Source: Bdellovibrionales bacterium (GTDB taxonomy: Bacteria > Bdellovibrionota > Bdellovibrionia > Bdellovibrionales > UBA1609). Taken from it: a DNA stretch of 64,000 nucleotides. The stretch is from assembly GCA_016716765.1 (NCBI GenBank), contig JADJVA010000020.1:62001-126000 (forward strand), in the 5' to 3' direction. Position 1 is the stretch's first letter. The number at the start of each line of letters is the position of its first letter. The position numbers and the translations under genes are program-made. Shown here piece by piece: positions 7,697 through 16,619 of the stretch. A model generated the notes under the pieces. The model ran no database searches. It saw only the letters and a list, made by a program, of their open reading frames with translations, and was not told the origin of the DNA.

Positions 7697-9376
7697 ATGG
7701 AAAAGTGCTGGTTGAAAAATTACCCTAAGGGTGTGTCTCCCGAAATAGATATCTCCCGGTATCAGAGCATTAACCAAATGTTCGATGAAAGTTGCCACAA
7801 GTTCGGCCCTAAAATAGCCTTTCAAAATATGGGAAGCACTCTTTCCTTTGAGGAGCTTGACGAAATGTCGGCAGACTTCGCATCCTTTTTCAGAAACGTC
7901 GTCGGATTGAAGAAGGGAGATCGAGTCGCCATCCAAATGCCAAATCTCTTGCAATATCCTGTCGTGATGTTTGGGGCCCTTCGGGCCGGACTCATTGTTG
8001 TGAATACAAATCCACTCTATACGGCCAGAGAGATGAAGCATCAATTCCACGATAGCGGAGTGAAGGCCATTGTTATCTTGGAAAATTTTGCCCATTTACT
8101 TGAAGAAGTGCTTCCTGAGACGGATATTAATACCGTCGTCGTCACACAACTTGGTGATCTTCTTGGTTGGCCAAAATCAATGGCTATCAATGCGGCCGTT
8201 AAGTACATTAAGAAAATGGTTCCGGCCTACAGCATTCCGAATGCTTATTCCTTTTACGAAGCGCTCGACCTGGGAGCAGAAAAAAAGATGGCTCCCGAAA
8301 TTTGTTCAACTGATGATGTCGCCTTTTTGCAATACACCGGTGGCACGACGGGAGTTTCTAAGGGCGCCATGCTGACACATGGAAATATTCTCAGCAACAT
8401 GCTTCAAATCGCCGCTTGGATGAAGCCTCAACTCGAAGAGGGCGAAGAAGTTGTCATTACGCCTCTCCCCCTTTATCATATCTTTTCACTCACAGTGAAT
8501 TGCCTGACCTTTATTTACTATGGTGGAACAAACATACTCGTCACGAATCCCAAAGATATTGGGGCTTTCATCAAGCTTTTGCGGAAAACTCATTTTACTG
8601 TCTTCACGGGGGTTAACACATTATTTAACGGTCTGTTGCATCACCCTGATTTCGACCGTATAAATTTCAAAGGAGTAAAAATCAGCGTTGCGGGCGGCAT
8701 GGCTTTGCAAAAGTCTGTGGCGACTGAATGGAAGAATCGGACCGGAACATCCATTGCCGAAGGCTATGGGCTGACTGAATCCTCCCCTGTCGCAAGCTGC
8801 AATCCAATTGATGGTCACGAGGTTTTGGGCTCAATCGGAATGCCTCTCCCCAGCACCATCATGAAAATCATCGATGACAATGGAGACCCTCTCCCGGTCG
8901 GACAATCAGGCGAACTGGCTATCTATGGCCCACAGGTGATGAAAGGCTACTGGCAACACCCCGAAGAAACAGCCAAAGTGATCATGCCAGACGGAGGGCT
9001 TCGCACCGGAGATATCGCGACGATGGATGAAAATGGCATATTTCGGATTGTTGATCGCCTCAAAGACATGATTCTTGTTTCGGGATTTAATGTTTATCCA
9101 AACGAGATCGAGGAAGTCGTCAGCAGTCATCCGAAAGTACGAGAGGTCGCTGCTGTTGGCATCAAGGAAGAGCGATCCGGCGAATCAGTCAAAATCTTTG
9201 TCGTAAAGAAAGATCCTACTCTTACTCCAGAAGAACTCCTCGATTATTGCCGCGAGAATCTCGTTGCCTATAAGGTGCCCAAACACATTGAGTTTCGAAC
9301 TGAACTTCCCAAGTCCAATGTTGGAAAAGTTCTTCGTCGCGCCTTGCGCGCAGAATTTCACACTCCAGCTGTTTAG
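7697..9376 (+). CDS. fadD: Long-chain fatty acid-CoA ligase
   Basis: Activates long-chain fatty acids to acyl-CoA with ATP. The 559-residue protein follows E. coli FadD closely along its whole length: the N-terminus MEKCWLKNYPKGV, MPNLLQYPV, AMP-binding loop YTGGTTGVSKGAMLTH, LPLYHIF, EGYGLTE, DRLKDMILVSGFNVYPNEIE and the catalytic lysine region LPKSNVGKVLRR. The start was set at the ATG at 7697 (AGAGG upstream, match to the FadD N-terminus), although the frame is open from 7601. The stop is only a few bases before the next gene, so the two are co-transcribed. Confidence 0.95.
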   Translation: MEKCWLKNYPKGVSPEIDISRYQSINQMFDESCHKFGPKIAFQNMGSTLSFEELDEMSADFASFFRNVVGLKKGDRVAIQMPNLLQYPVVMFGALRAGLIVVNTNPLYTAREMKHQFHDSGVKAIVILENFAHLLEEVLPETDINTVVVTQLGDLLGWPKSMAINAAVKYIKKMVPAYSIPNAYSFYEALDLGAEKKMAPEICSTDDVAFLQYTGGTTGVSKGAMLTHGNILSNMLQIAAWMKPQLEEGEEVVITPLPLYHIFSLTVNCLTFIYYGGTNILVTNPKDIGAFIKLLRKTHFTVFTGVNTLFNGLLHHPDFDRINFKGVKISVAGGMALQKSVATEWKNRTGTSIAEGYGLTESSPVASCNPIDGHEVLGSIGMPLPSTIMKIIDDNGDPLPVGQSGELAIYGPQVMKGYWQHPEETAKVIMPDGGLRTGDIATMDENGIFRIVDRLKDMILVSGFNVYPNEIEEVVSSHPKVREVAAVGIKEERSGESVKIFVVKKDPTLTPEELLDYCRENLVAYKVPKHIEFRTELPKSNVGKVLRRALRAEFHTPAV

Positions 9377-9387
9377 GACGAATGCGA

Positions 9388-10776
9388 ATGGCTACTGACA
9401 ATCTCACTTCGACCCGCAAGGCCCTCCAAATAAATCTGGACGACTCCATCTATGGAGCCTTTGCCGAAATTGGAGCTGGCCAAGAGGTGGCCCGCCACTT
9501 CTTTACCGCCGGACGAGCTTCACATACGATTGCAAAAACAATGTCAGCTTATGATATGACGGTGAGCGATGCCATATATGGCAAAACAACACGCTACGTC
9601 TGTGAAGATCGCCTCATCAAAATGCTGGATCACGAGTACGAGCGCCTCACTTCTCGACTCAAAGAAAAGCGAGGAAGTGACACGCGGTTTTTCGCATTTG
9701 CAGATACGGTTGCGACAAGCAGTCACAACGAGACCTCGCGCTGCCACGGGTGGATGGGCATCCGTTTTCAAACAAGGCCAGGTGGCCCTCCCAATGAAAT
9801 CATTCTTCATGTAAGCATGCTCGACCCAATGCGCTTAGATCAGCAAAATGCCTTGGGAATCCTGGGTGTTAATCTTATTTTTTCTGCCTTTAACTATTTA
9901 CAAAACCCTTCCCTTTTTGTTTCCGAGCTCAATGATAATCTCGGATCGGCAAGAGCTGAAATTGATCTCTTGGTCTTTCGAGGCCCTGACCTTTCTCACA
10001 TCGAGAATCGCGATCTCGCTTTAGAATTGGTCAGTCAAGGCCTGTCGAAGGCAATTTTGTTCAGCCCCGAAGGAAAGCTTGTTCAGGCCGCAGATGCGCT
10101 TTTTAGAAAGCCATTGATTGTCCAGCGAGGCACCTTTAGACCCGTCACTCGGGTTAATCAAGAAATTCTTGAAAAAGGCATGGAACAACTTCACCTGATC
10201 GGCGATCTCGGTGGACAAGAACCTCTCCCCTTAATGGAAATGACCCTTAAAGACATTGGTCAACAAGATCAGAGCGAACGACGGGACATGCTAGAGAGAG
10301 TGGAAACACTTACGGCCATTAAAGCAGCGGTCCTCATCTCTCGGTATTCCCTTTTTTATGAGCTTAAGCAGTTCTTGAGACAGTGCACCCAAAGCACGAT
10401 AGGTTTTGTGATCGGGGCCTCTCATTTGGAGAAAATAATGAATCCCGATTTCTATTCACTCCTTCCGGGCGGATTGCTGGAAGCCATGGGCCATCTCTTC
10501 GATGATAAAACGGGCTTCCTGGTCTATCCCTTCAAAAATATGAGCAGCTGTATGACTGCTCGAACCTTTCACCCGGATCCCAAATACCACCACCTGTATT
10601 CGCACCTTCTGGAAAACGGGCGAATGAGAGATATGGTCGACTGCGATTCCATTGATGTCAGCATCCAGTCCTCTGACGTCAGAGACTTACTCAAAAAAAG
10701 TGGATCTGAGTGGGAGAAATTGGTACCTGCTTCAGTTGCTGACCTCATTCGCAGAAAAAATCTATTCCAAAATTGA
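9388..10776 (+). CDS. Conserved protein of unknown function, translationally coupled to fadD
   Basis: About 462 residues, not membrane-spanning and without signal peptide. Its N-terminal block has a striking conserved look (ALQINLDDSIYGAFAEIGAG, then QEVARHFF and TIAKTMSAYDMTVSDAIYG), which I recognise as a widespread uncharacterised family. I know no established activity for it. Two in-frame ATGs exist at 9382 and 9388; the AGGA overlapping the fadD stop is 9 bases from the second, which is favoured. The tight junction with fadD suggests a link to fatty acid activation, an inference from position only. Confidence 0.7.
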   Translation: MATDNLTSTRKALQINLDDSIYGAFAEIGAGQEVARHFFTAGRASHTIAKTMSAYDMTVSDAIYGKTTRYVCEDRLIKMLDHEYERLTSRLKEKRGSDTRFFAFADTVATSSHNETSRCHGWMGIRFQTRPGGPPNEIILHVSMLDPMRLDQQNALGILGVNLIFSAFNYLQNPSLFVSELNDNLGSARAEIDLLVFRGPDLSHIENRDLALELVSQGLSKAILFSPEGKLVQAADALFRKPLIVQRGTFRPVTRVNQEILEKGMEQLHLIGDLGGQEPLPLMEMTLKDIGQQDQSERRDMLERVETLTAIKAAVLISRYSLFYELKQFLRQCTQSTIGFVIGASHLEKIMNPDFYSLLPGGLLEAMGHLFDDKTGFLVYPFKNMSSCMTARTFHPDPKYHHLYSHLLENGRMRDMVDCDSIDVSIQSSDVRDLLKKSGSEWEKLVPASVADLIRRKNLFQN

Positions 10777-10988
10777 GACAGTAGGGCCCACCAGATACCA
10801 ATAGGCAACCTATTCATTTTGGACCGTTACAAAATCGTGCGTCTGGCTAAAAAGTGAACAATTTTAGTTGTGTGTGTGCTCTAGACAATGTCATGAAACT
10901 CGACAGTCGACCACCAGAACTCCCAATCATTTTCAGGTTACCTCTGGCCTTTCCCTTGCACAATCAAACGGTGGAGGTTGGAGAGTTG

Positions 10989-11930
10989 ATGGAGAAGTAT
11001 AGGGGGGGTCTCATTTTGAGCATTTTTTCTACCGCCGCTTTGAGCAGCTGCTCGGATCCTCGAATCTATAAAGAGCCGGAAAAAATTATCGAAAAGACTA
11101 CCGCTGTGCTTATCAAAGACTATTGCCCAACCGACGGATATAAATTTTCCGAAATTTTTTCTTATAACTCTTCCAGCATTTTTAAACCAAGCGAGGCCCG
11201 CTCAATTATGGATTACGATCGAGATGGCCTGAGTGATGAATTTGAAAATCAGGAATCTATAAAAAAACGATTCAATGTCGGATCTGCAAACTGGGATACA
11301 AACGGAGATGCCTATTCTGATTCCTTAATATATGCGATTGGCTACGATCAAGAGAACCAGGTTCGCCTTTCCTCCTGCGCTTTTGCCTTCCAAGACACAG
11401 ATAATGATGATCTGCCCGACTGCGCAGAAGCAGTTCTAAGAACAGATCCGACTTTGCCAGACTCAGACCGCGATGGTGTTCCGGATGGAATCGAAATTCG
11501 CTTTGGAACCAATCCTCTCGATCCAATGGATGTAATTACCGACTTCGACCAAGACGGTCTCACCGCGCTTCAAGAAATAAAGGCAAACTTGCCAATTCGA
11601 TTCACAAACGACGGTCGCATTTCAGAAAAGGGCTACACGTATAAGGTAAAGACCTTCAATAATGGAACCCAAGATTGCTATGACATTCAGATCAGCAACA
11701 TCCCAGTCATGAGAGTTTCCAATGGAAATCTTATCAAAATTTTTGCTGTCGAAAACAATACGGTTCCTACTCAGGGAGATATTACCCGGATATCTACCTT
11801 GCAGGTCCTTGTCCCAAGGGGAATTCAAGATCATCTGAGAGTCGTAATCAATAATGGCATTTCCAACCAAGTGATCGATGGAATCGCCGAACCACTCGTT
11901 CTGGAAGACGACGCGGAGGATTTGTTATGA
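10989..11930 (+). CDS. Lipoprotein with thrombospondin type 3-like calcium repeats
   Basis: A 313-residue lipoprotein (signal with LSSC lipobox near residue 22) whose centre carries aspartate-rich TSP3/EF-hand-like loops: DYDRDGLSDEFEN, DTDNDDLPDCAEA, DSDRDGVPDGIEIRFGTNPLDP and DFDQDGLTALQEI. These loops bind calcium in related proteins. The C-terminal domain (CYDIQISNIP and following strands) recurs in the next gene. The start at 10989 was chosen for GGAGAG upstream and the signal peptide. The stop overlaps the start of the next gene (ATGA), so the two are translationally coupled. Likely exposed at the cell surface; role unknown. Confidence 0.8.
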   Translation: MEKYRGGLILSIFSTAALSSCSDPRIYKEPEKIIEKTTAVLIKDYCPTDGYKFSEIFSYNSSSIFKPSEARSIMDYDRDGLSDEFENQESIKKRFNVGSANWDTNGDAYSDSLIYAIGYDQENQVRLSSCAFAFQDTDNDDLPDCAEAVLRTDPTLPDSDRDGVPDGIEIRFGTNPLDPMDVITDFDQDGLTALQEIKANLPIRFTNDGRISEKGYTYKVKTFNNGTQDCYDIQISNIPVMRVSNGNLIKIFAVENNTVPTQGDITRISTLQVLVPRGIQDHLRVVINNGISNQVIDGIAEPLVLEDDAEDLL

Positions 11931-13514
11931 AGTGGCCAAATATTCTGCTTGTATTGGCTTCTCTCGTCGCTTTCATTATTTTGACCCAACAGGGATGCAG
12001 CGATGTGAATCTCAAAACCAATGAATATATGTTGTACAAAGCGACCGAAATAGGAATCGATGTCTGTACAACCAAATCTGATACGATTCATAGCAACCTA
12101 AAATTTATGTTTATTGTAGATCGTTCCGGCTCAAATTTCCTTCGCTATAACTCCAATAACCAATCTAATGCCGGGAACGGACCCCACCGGAGTTCGTCGT
12201 TTTGACGCCATACTTCAATTCGTTAGCCAGTTTCAAGCAGATCCATTTGTTTATTGGTCGATGGTTAACTTTTCGAGACAAGTTCTAGGCGCTCCTAATT
12301 TCCAAAGATTTACTAATAACAAAGCAGCCTTTGCAACTTTCGTGGCGGATCAAAAGGCAAGAACTCAGGAAATTGATGATGGAGCCACAAACTATCAGGC
12401 GGCTCTTAATCAGGCTGTCCAGATGATCAGAGATGATATCACAGACGCTAAAACTCGGACTCCGATTGTCACCTCTAATTACGTTCTGTTCTTTATTAGT
12501 GACGGAGAACCTTTAGTAGGCGGAAATCTCCAGAGCGCTGAAAATATCATCAACAGCGTTCGCACCCTCACGGCCTTTGAGAAGGATGAGAAAAAGTATG
12601 TGGACGGTGTTCAGTTCAATACGGCCTATTACTACGCAGCTCCAGCAGTCGCAAATGCCAGAACCCTACTCAATGATATGTCACTCGCTGGAAATGGCGA
12701 TTTCTTAGAATTTGCAGATGGCGAAACAATTGACTTTAGCCGCTTCGCCGTGCCCATTCGGATTTCGAAATTCGATGTGAAGGAACTTTGGATTACCAAT
12801 ATAAATACCGTTTGGCATGATAACATTTTGAAAATTGATACCGATGCAGATGGAATTGCCGACGATGTGGAACGACTGCTAGGATCTGATCCAGCGAAGG
12901 TCGATTCAGACGGAAACGGCGTATCAGACGGTGTTGAATACAGGATTTCAGGCGGAGTCAGCCCCTGTAAAATGCCGAACTGCACACCAGTTGGCGCTGA
13001 CCCCTATACCACATGTCGATCTGTTGAACTTCCCGCCGGATCACCTACCAAATATGCTGACTCTGATCGAGACTATCTCAACGATTGCGAAGAAAAACTT
13101 TTGGACACGGACAAAGACGATCCGGACACCAACCATGACTATATTCCTGATGATTTCGCGTTTAAAAATGGAATCAAAATGAATGAGACCTCAAATGCAG
13201 GCTATTTAGATCCAGACTACGATGGAGTCAGCGATTACCAAGAACTGAAATACAATACTCCGGCCCGAATCAATAACGCCAATGTTCCGGGACACAAACT
13301 CCTCCGATATATAGGCGGACTAGCCAGCTCGACGCCCGATCAAGACTGCTATCATTTCAATGTAACTGATATGGTAACTCGCACAAACGGAGATACTATT
13401 CGAGTGTATCTCATGGAAAACACCAAAACACTTGATGAGAAGCGAATCATGAGATCTGCCCAGGCAAAAATGGTCGGGGGAGGACTCTATTTCTCAAATG
13501 GAGATTTTCATTGA
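11927..13514 (+). pseudogene. vWA-domain protein with calcium repeats, split by a +1 frameshift
   Basis: The first frame (11927-12205) encodes a signal segment with TQQGC, then the start of a von Willebrand A domain, FMFIVDRSGSN, containing the DxSxS metal-ion-dependent adhesion site. It then runs off into a stop. The rest of the domain continues in the next frame from about 12168 (VRRFDAILQFVSQFQADP, then YVLFFISDGEPLVGG) to 13514. Skipping one base near 12165-12168 restores a protein of about 528 residues. The C-terminal half has TSP3-like loops (DTDADGIADDVERLLGSDP, DSDGNGVSDGVEY, DPDYDGVSDYQELK) and a final domain homologous to that of the preceding gene. Either a real inactivation or a single-base sequence error. 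Confidence 0.75.
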
Positions 13515-13539
13515 TATGTCTTATTTAGTTTTGATTTGA

Positions 13540-13567
13540 CCAACCACCAACCACCAACCACCAACCA
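13540..13567. repeat. Four exact tandem copies of CCAACCA
   Basis: Four perfect head-to-tail copies of the 7-mer CCAACCA lie between the vWA gene and its terminator. Such a microsatellite can vary in copy number by slippage; no function is evident. Confidence 0.9.
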
Positions 13568-13573
13568 ATCAGG

Positions 13574-13603
13574 CCTCCGGGATCTCCGGGGGTCTTCTTT
13601 TTT
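13574..13603 (+). terminator. Rho-independent terminator after the vWA gene
   Basis: Stem CCTCCGG / CCGGGGG (one U-G pair) with a 5-base loop, followed by TCTTCTTTTTT. It closes the two-gene calcium-repeat unit. Confidence 0.75.
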
Positions 13604-13727
13604 ATCTCCAAAAAGACAGCCATTTTATCAAGTCAGAAAATCCAAATTTCCCTGTGATTTTATCTCATTGTGAAACCCTGTTAGTCCTACGACACTGTCA
13701 CAAAACTCACTATCATATTGCCCTCAA

Positions 13728-15308
13728 ATGGAATCCATGAGGATTCACCATGGCCCTTTCTTTGCAAAATGGATAGGTGGGTACTTTTTATGGCTAGGAC
13801 GCCAGATCGGGGGAAGCGTGGATCGATTTATCAAATTCAATTTGGTAGCAATCGGAATAGTGGTTTCGGGCTGCAGTTCTAATTTTCTTTCTTCAGATAA
13901 GATTAGCAGCGGTGGCCTCGCCTTAGAGGACGAAGAAAATCTAGACGCCGGTATCACCAACCAGGCACCAAAGATCAGCTGCCTCCTCTCCAATTTGGAC
14001 CAACCAACACAAACTCGAGTCATTGACACTGTAGGAGAGAAGGACTCATTTTTTAGCTCTTACCCAGTTGAAGGGCAGAGAGTTTCATTTGATTGCTCTA
14101 AGACTCAGGATGAGACACCAAATAGCCTGTCCTATTTCATCGATACCGATTACGACCCAGCCTCTCCTAGTTGGACAGCACTCTCTGGCCAAATCGTCCT
14201 CGATGCAGGTAGAAAGCCAATGGCAATCAAGGCCGTTGATGGAGCGGGACTCGTAACTATTAAGGCCTTCGCAATTGATTCTCAGTGCGCTGACGGTGAT
14301 CGTCCTGTCATTACAGCAGCTACTGTGAATATCACGGCTACGAATCGCCACAATTATTACAATTTCTCTGCCGCCGGTGCGGTCACTGGAGGCACTGGAT
14401 TTCAGTACGCTTGGGATTTTAATGGTGACTCGGTTTTCGACCCCTATCCATTGCGTGAAACAAGTGGCTCAACTTGGGTTGATTCGCCTGCTGCGAACAA
14501 TGTTTACAGTATCTTCGCCTCAGCCGATTCTCGAGATCGCAAGGCCTTCTTGCGAGTCAGAAATGCCTGCAACCTAGAATCTGATACCGTAGCAGTCGAT
14601 CTTCCAGATGAATTGCCAAATATTGAGAGAACTCTTGCTGCTCAAGCCGTACCAAAACCATACTACTACCTCCAAGCTGATATTTCGGGATTGGGTCCTC
14701 AAGCTGAAACCACCAGCATGTTTCAAAGAGTCAATGGTCCCTATCTCGCTACTCAATATCCCGGCGAAGCTTATCGCAGAGTTGTTTGCTCCTATGACTT
14801 GAAAACTCTTGCTGGCAAAGGGCGTTTTACAATTCAGGGCTTTAACTGGTACCAAGGTGACAATAGCCTTGATCTCTCAGATGAGTTCCTGCACGGAATG
14901 GAAATTAGGATAAGCAACATTCCAGATAACGGGGGACAGGCTGCTCAGACATACAATCAAAGTGCTGGTGTCATTCTGAATAATGCTCTTTACAAGGCCT
15001 CTGCAGCCAGCGACGGCTTAGTGAGCGAAAGCTACAACCGTATTGATACAGCCTGTGCTGTTGAGATCACCATCGAACGTGCCCAGGGAGTGCTGCCTTG
15101 CGCACAAAATACGGATCAAGTTGCGTTCGAACCTCAAAGTGCCACAATTCTCTTAGGCGAGTTTAATTGCCCAAGCCTTACAAACACAAGAACGAATCGC
15201 GCGGTTGCAGCCAACAACGGAAAGTTTTTCTGTGAAGTGGCTCCTGTTGACCAATGCGTTGGAGGCGGAGGCGGAGGCGGAGGCGGCATTCCACCTAGAG
15301 AGCAATAA
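13728..15308 (+). CDS. Large lipoprotein with PKD-like region and poly-Gly tail
   Basis: Up to 526 residues. A lipobox VVSGC lies at residue 46 of the longest frame, an unusually long leader. A GTG at 13818 with GGGGGA upstream would give a normal 19-residue leader and may be the true start. The mature part begins with a disordered acidic linker, then has beta-rich modules, one with the PKD-type motif YAWDFNGDSVFDPYP near residue 230. It ends in a run of nine Gly and a short tail. Partner or ligand unknown. It sits in the surface-protein island with the calcium-repeat genes but has its own upstream region and terminator. Confidence 0.7.
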   Translation: MESMRIHHGPFFAKWIGGYFLWLGRQIGGSVDRFIKFNLVAIGIVVSGCSSNFLSSDKISSGGLALEDEENLDAGITNQAPKISCLLSNLDQPTQTRVIDTVGEKDSFFSSYPVEGQRVSFDCSKTQDETPNSLSYFIDTDYDPASPSWTALSGQIVLDAGRKPMAIKAVDGAGLVTIKAFAIDSQCADGDRPVITAATVNITATNRHNYYNFSAAGAVTGGTGFQYAWDFNGDSVFDPYPLRETSGSTWVDSPAANNVYSIFASADSRDRKAFLRVRNACNLESDTVAVDLPDELPNIERTLAAQAVPKPYYYLQADISGLGPQAETTSMFQRVNGPYLATQYPGEAYRRVVCSYDLKTLAGKGRFTIQGFNWYQGDNSLDLSDEFLHGMEIRISNIPDNGGQAAQTYNQSAGVILNNALYKASAASDGLVSESYNRIDTACAVEITIERAQGVLPCAQNTDQVAFEPQSATILLGEFNCPSLTNTRTNRAVAANNGKFFCEVAPVDQCVGGGGGGGGGIPPREQ

Positions 15309-15344
15309 TCAATACAAGTCAGACTCATAGATCTTGCGATCAAC

Positions 15345-15373
15345 AAAAGTCTCTTCCTCTCGAAGAGACTTTT
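15345..15373. terminator. Bidirectional terminator between convergent genes
   Basis: Perfect 12-base-pair stem AAAAGTCTCTTC / GAAGAGACTTTT with a 5-base loop. T-rich sequence follows on the + side and a shorter one on the - side. It lies between the PKD-like lipoprotein and the convergent beta-barrel gene. Confidence 0.85.
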
Positions 15374-15389
15374 TACTTTTTTACGAGTT

Positions 15390-16115
15390 TCAAAACAAAT
15401 AAGAAAGCCAAACAGAAAATGTGGGAATGATCATTTCATCTTGGTAAACACCGCTCAGGTATTTATCTACCTCGGCATCTATTGTATCTTGGGCATAGGT
15501 CGTTACTCCAGAAGCAAACGTCGTCGAGTTGGACGAAGAAATCGCCTTAACCAATCCCCCCTCGATCGCTAAAATAAAACTGTTGCTCAATCGATGAGTG
15601 TATCCGAGATGGGCAACCAAGTTATGCACTGTGGAGCTCACTCGTGGAATAACAGTCTGTGCAACTCCAAAGAAATCCTCATTGAGGGCCCCTTCAAGAG
15701 TGTCCATATCTGTCTCTGAACCCTTTCCAGCAAAAAGACCGTACCCAAAATCTACATAAACACCATTTTCGTTCCCATTAAATTCATAGCCGACTCGTAC
15801 ATCCAAAGCAAAAGTATTGCCAAGGGCCGCCCCTACCAATTTTGCTGTTTTGTCTCCGTGGATAGACAGTTCGGTCGCAACGGACCCATACGCATCCGTG
15901 AGAAAGCGAGGCGAGTATCCCACACCCACAATACCAAACCAGTTTTCAGGAAAATTTATCTTGCCTCTCACTTGGATAGATCTCGGAATTTCGGTCCCCA
16001 ATTGAGCCTCAAAACCTTGAAAAAACTGAGCCCCTGCCGGACACCAAGTTCCACCCAAAGAAAGAACCACTGTGGCTAATATCTTCCATCTGTCCCATCT
16101 GATAGGTTGTCTCAT
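15390..16115 (-). CDS. Outer-membrane beta-barrel protein
   Basis: A 241-residue protein with a cleavable signal peptide (about residue 29, GAQ). It then has alternating amphipathic strands rich in Gly and aromatic residues (WFGIVGVGYSP, LDVRVGYEFNG, VYVDFGYGLFAG, VAHLGYTHRL) and ends in a C-terminal Phe, the typical beta-barrel assembly signal. Length fits an 8- to 10-stranded barrel. No specific porin family was recognised. It converges on the PKD-like lipoprotein gene with a shared terminator. Confidence 0.75.
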   Translation of the reverse strand: MRQPIRWDRWKILATVVLSLGGTWCPAGAQFFQGFEAQLGTEIPRSIQVRGKINFPENWFGIVGVGYSPRFLTDAYGSVATELSIHGDKTAKLVGAALGNTFALDVRVGYEFNGNENGVYVDFGYGLFAGKGSETDMDTLEGALNEDFFGVAQTVIPRVSSTVHNLVAHLGYTHRLSNSFILAIEGGLVKAISSSNSTTFASGVTTYAQDTIDAEVDKYLSGVYQDEMIIPTFSVWLSYLF

Positions 16116-16320
16116 TTGTCTCCCTCAAATATATAAATTCGCGTTTAATGATTTTAGGGTCCATCATTTCAAGTTGGACGTCGACTTTATTTTAATGCTA
16201 GAATTTGATAGGTTCAGATCGGCTCATTCAGTTCAAGACCAAAGTCTGGAAGGGATGACAGCCCTCTCTGATTCCCTTTGAAATCATTGTACTTTTGATG
16301 TCTGCAAAAGGAGATTTGAG

Positions 16321-16593
16321 TTGGACCGGATCCACGTTCATCATATTTTAGTTGACCACGAATATGAAGCAAAAGACGTCCTCAGAAAAATCAATGAAGG
16401 TGTCACTTTCGAAAAAGCTGCGGGCTTATTTTCAAAATGTCCTTCAGGTGAAAATGGAGGAGATCTCGGAGAGATTCGACGCGGACAAACTGTCCAAGAA
16501 TTCGAAGAAGCTGCCTTTCTCTTGAACGAAGGGGAAATCAGTGGGCCTGTCAGATCTCCCTTCGGCTACCACCTCATCCGACGAGTAAAATAG
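16321..16593 (+). CDS. ppiC: Small parvulin-type peptidyl-prolyl isomerase
   Basis: A 90-residue stand-alone parvulin domain, close to E. coli PpiC in size and sequence pattern: HVHHILVDHEYEAKDVLRKI, the CPSGENGGDLGEIRRGQ block and the C-terminal SPFGYHLIRR. It has no signal peptide, so it should act in the cytoplasm on prolyl bonds during folding. The start is TTG at 16321, preceded by AGGAG at good spacing. The gene converges on the aminopeptidase gene. Confidence 0.88.
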   Translation: MDRIHVHHILVDHEYEAKDVLRKINEGVTFEKAAGLFSKCPSGENGGDLGEIRRGQTVQEFEEAAFLLNEGEISGPVRSPFGYHLIRRVK

Positions 16594-16619
16594 AAAAGTT
16601 AATTGAATTCTAAACGATG

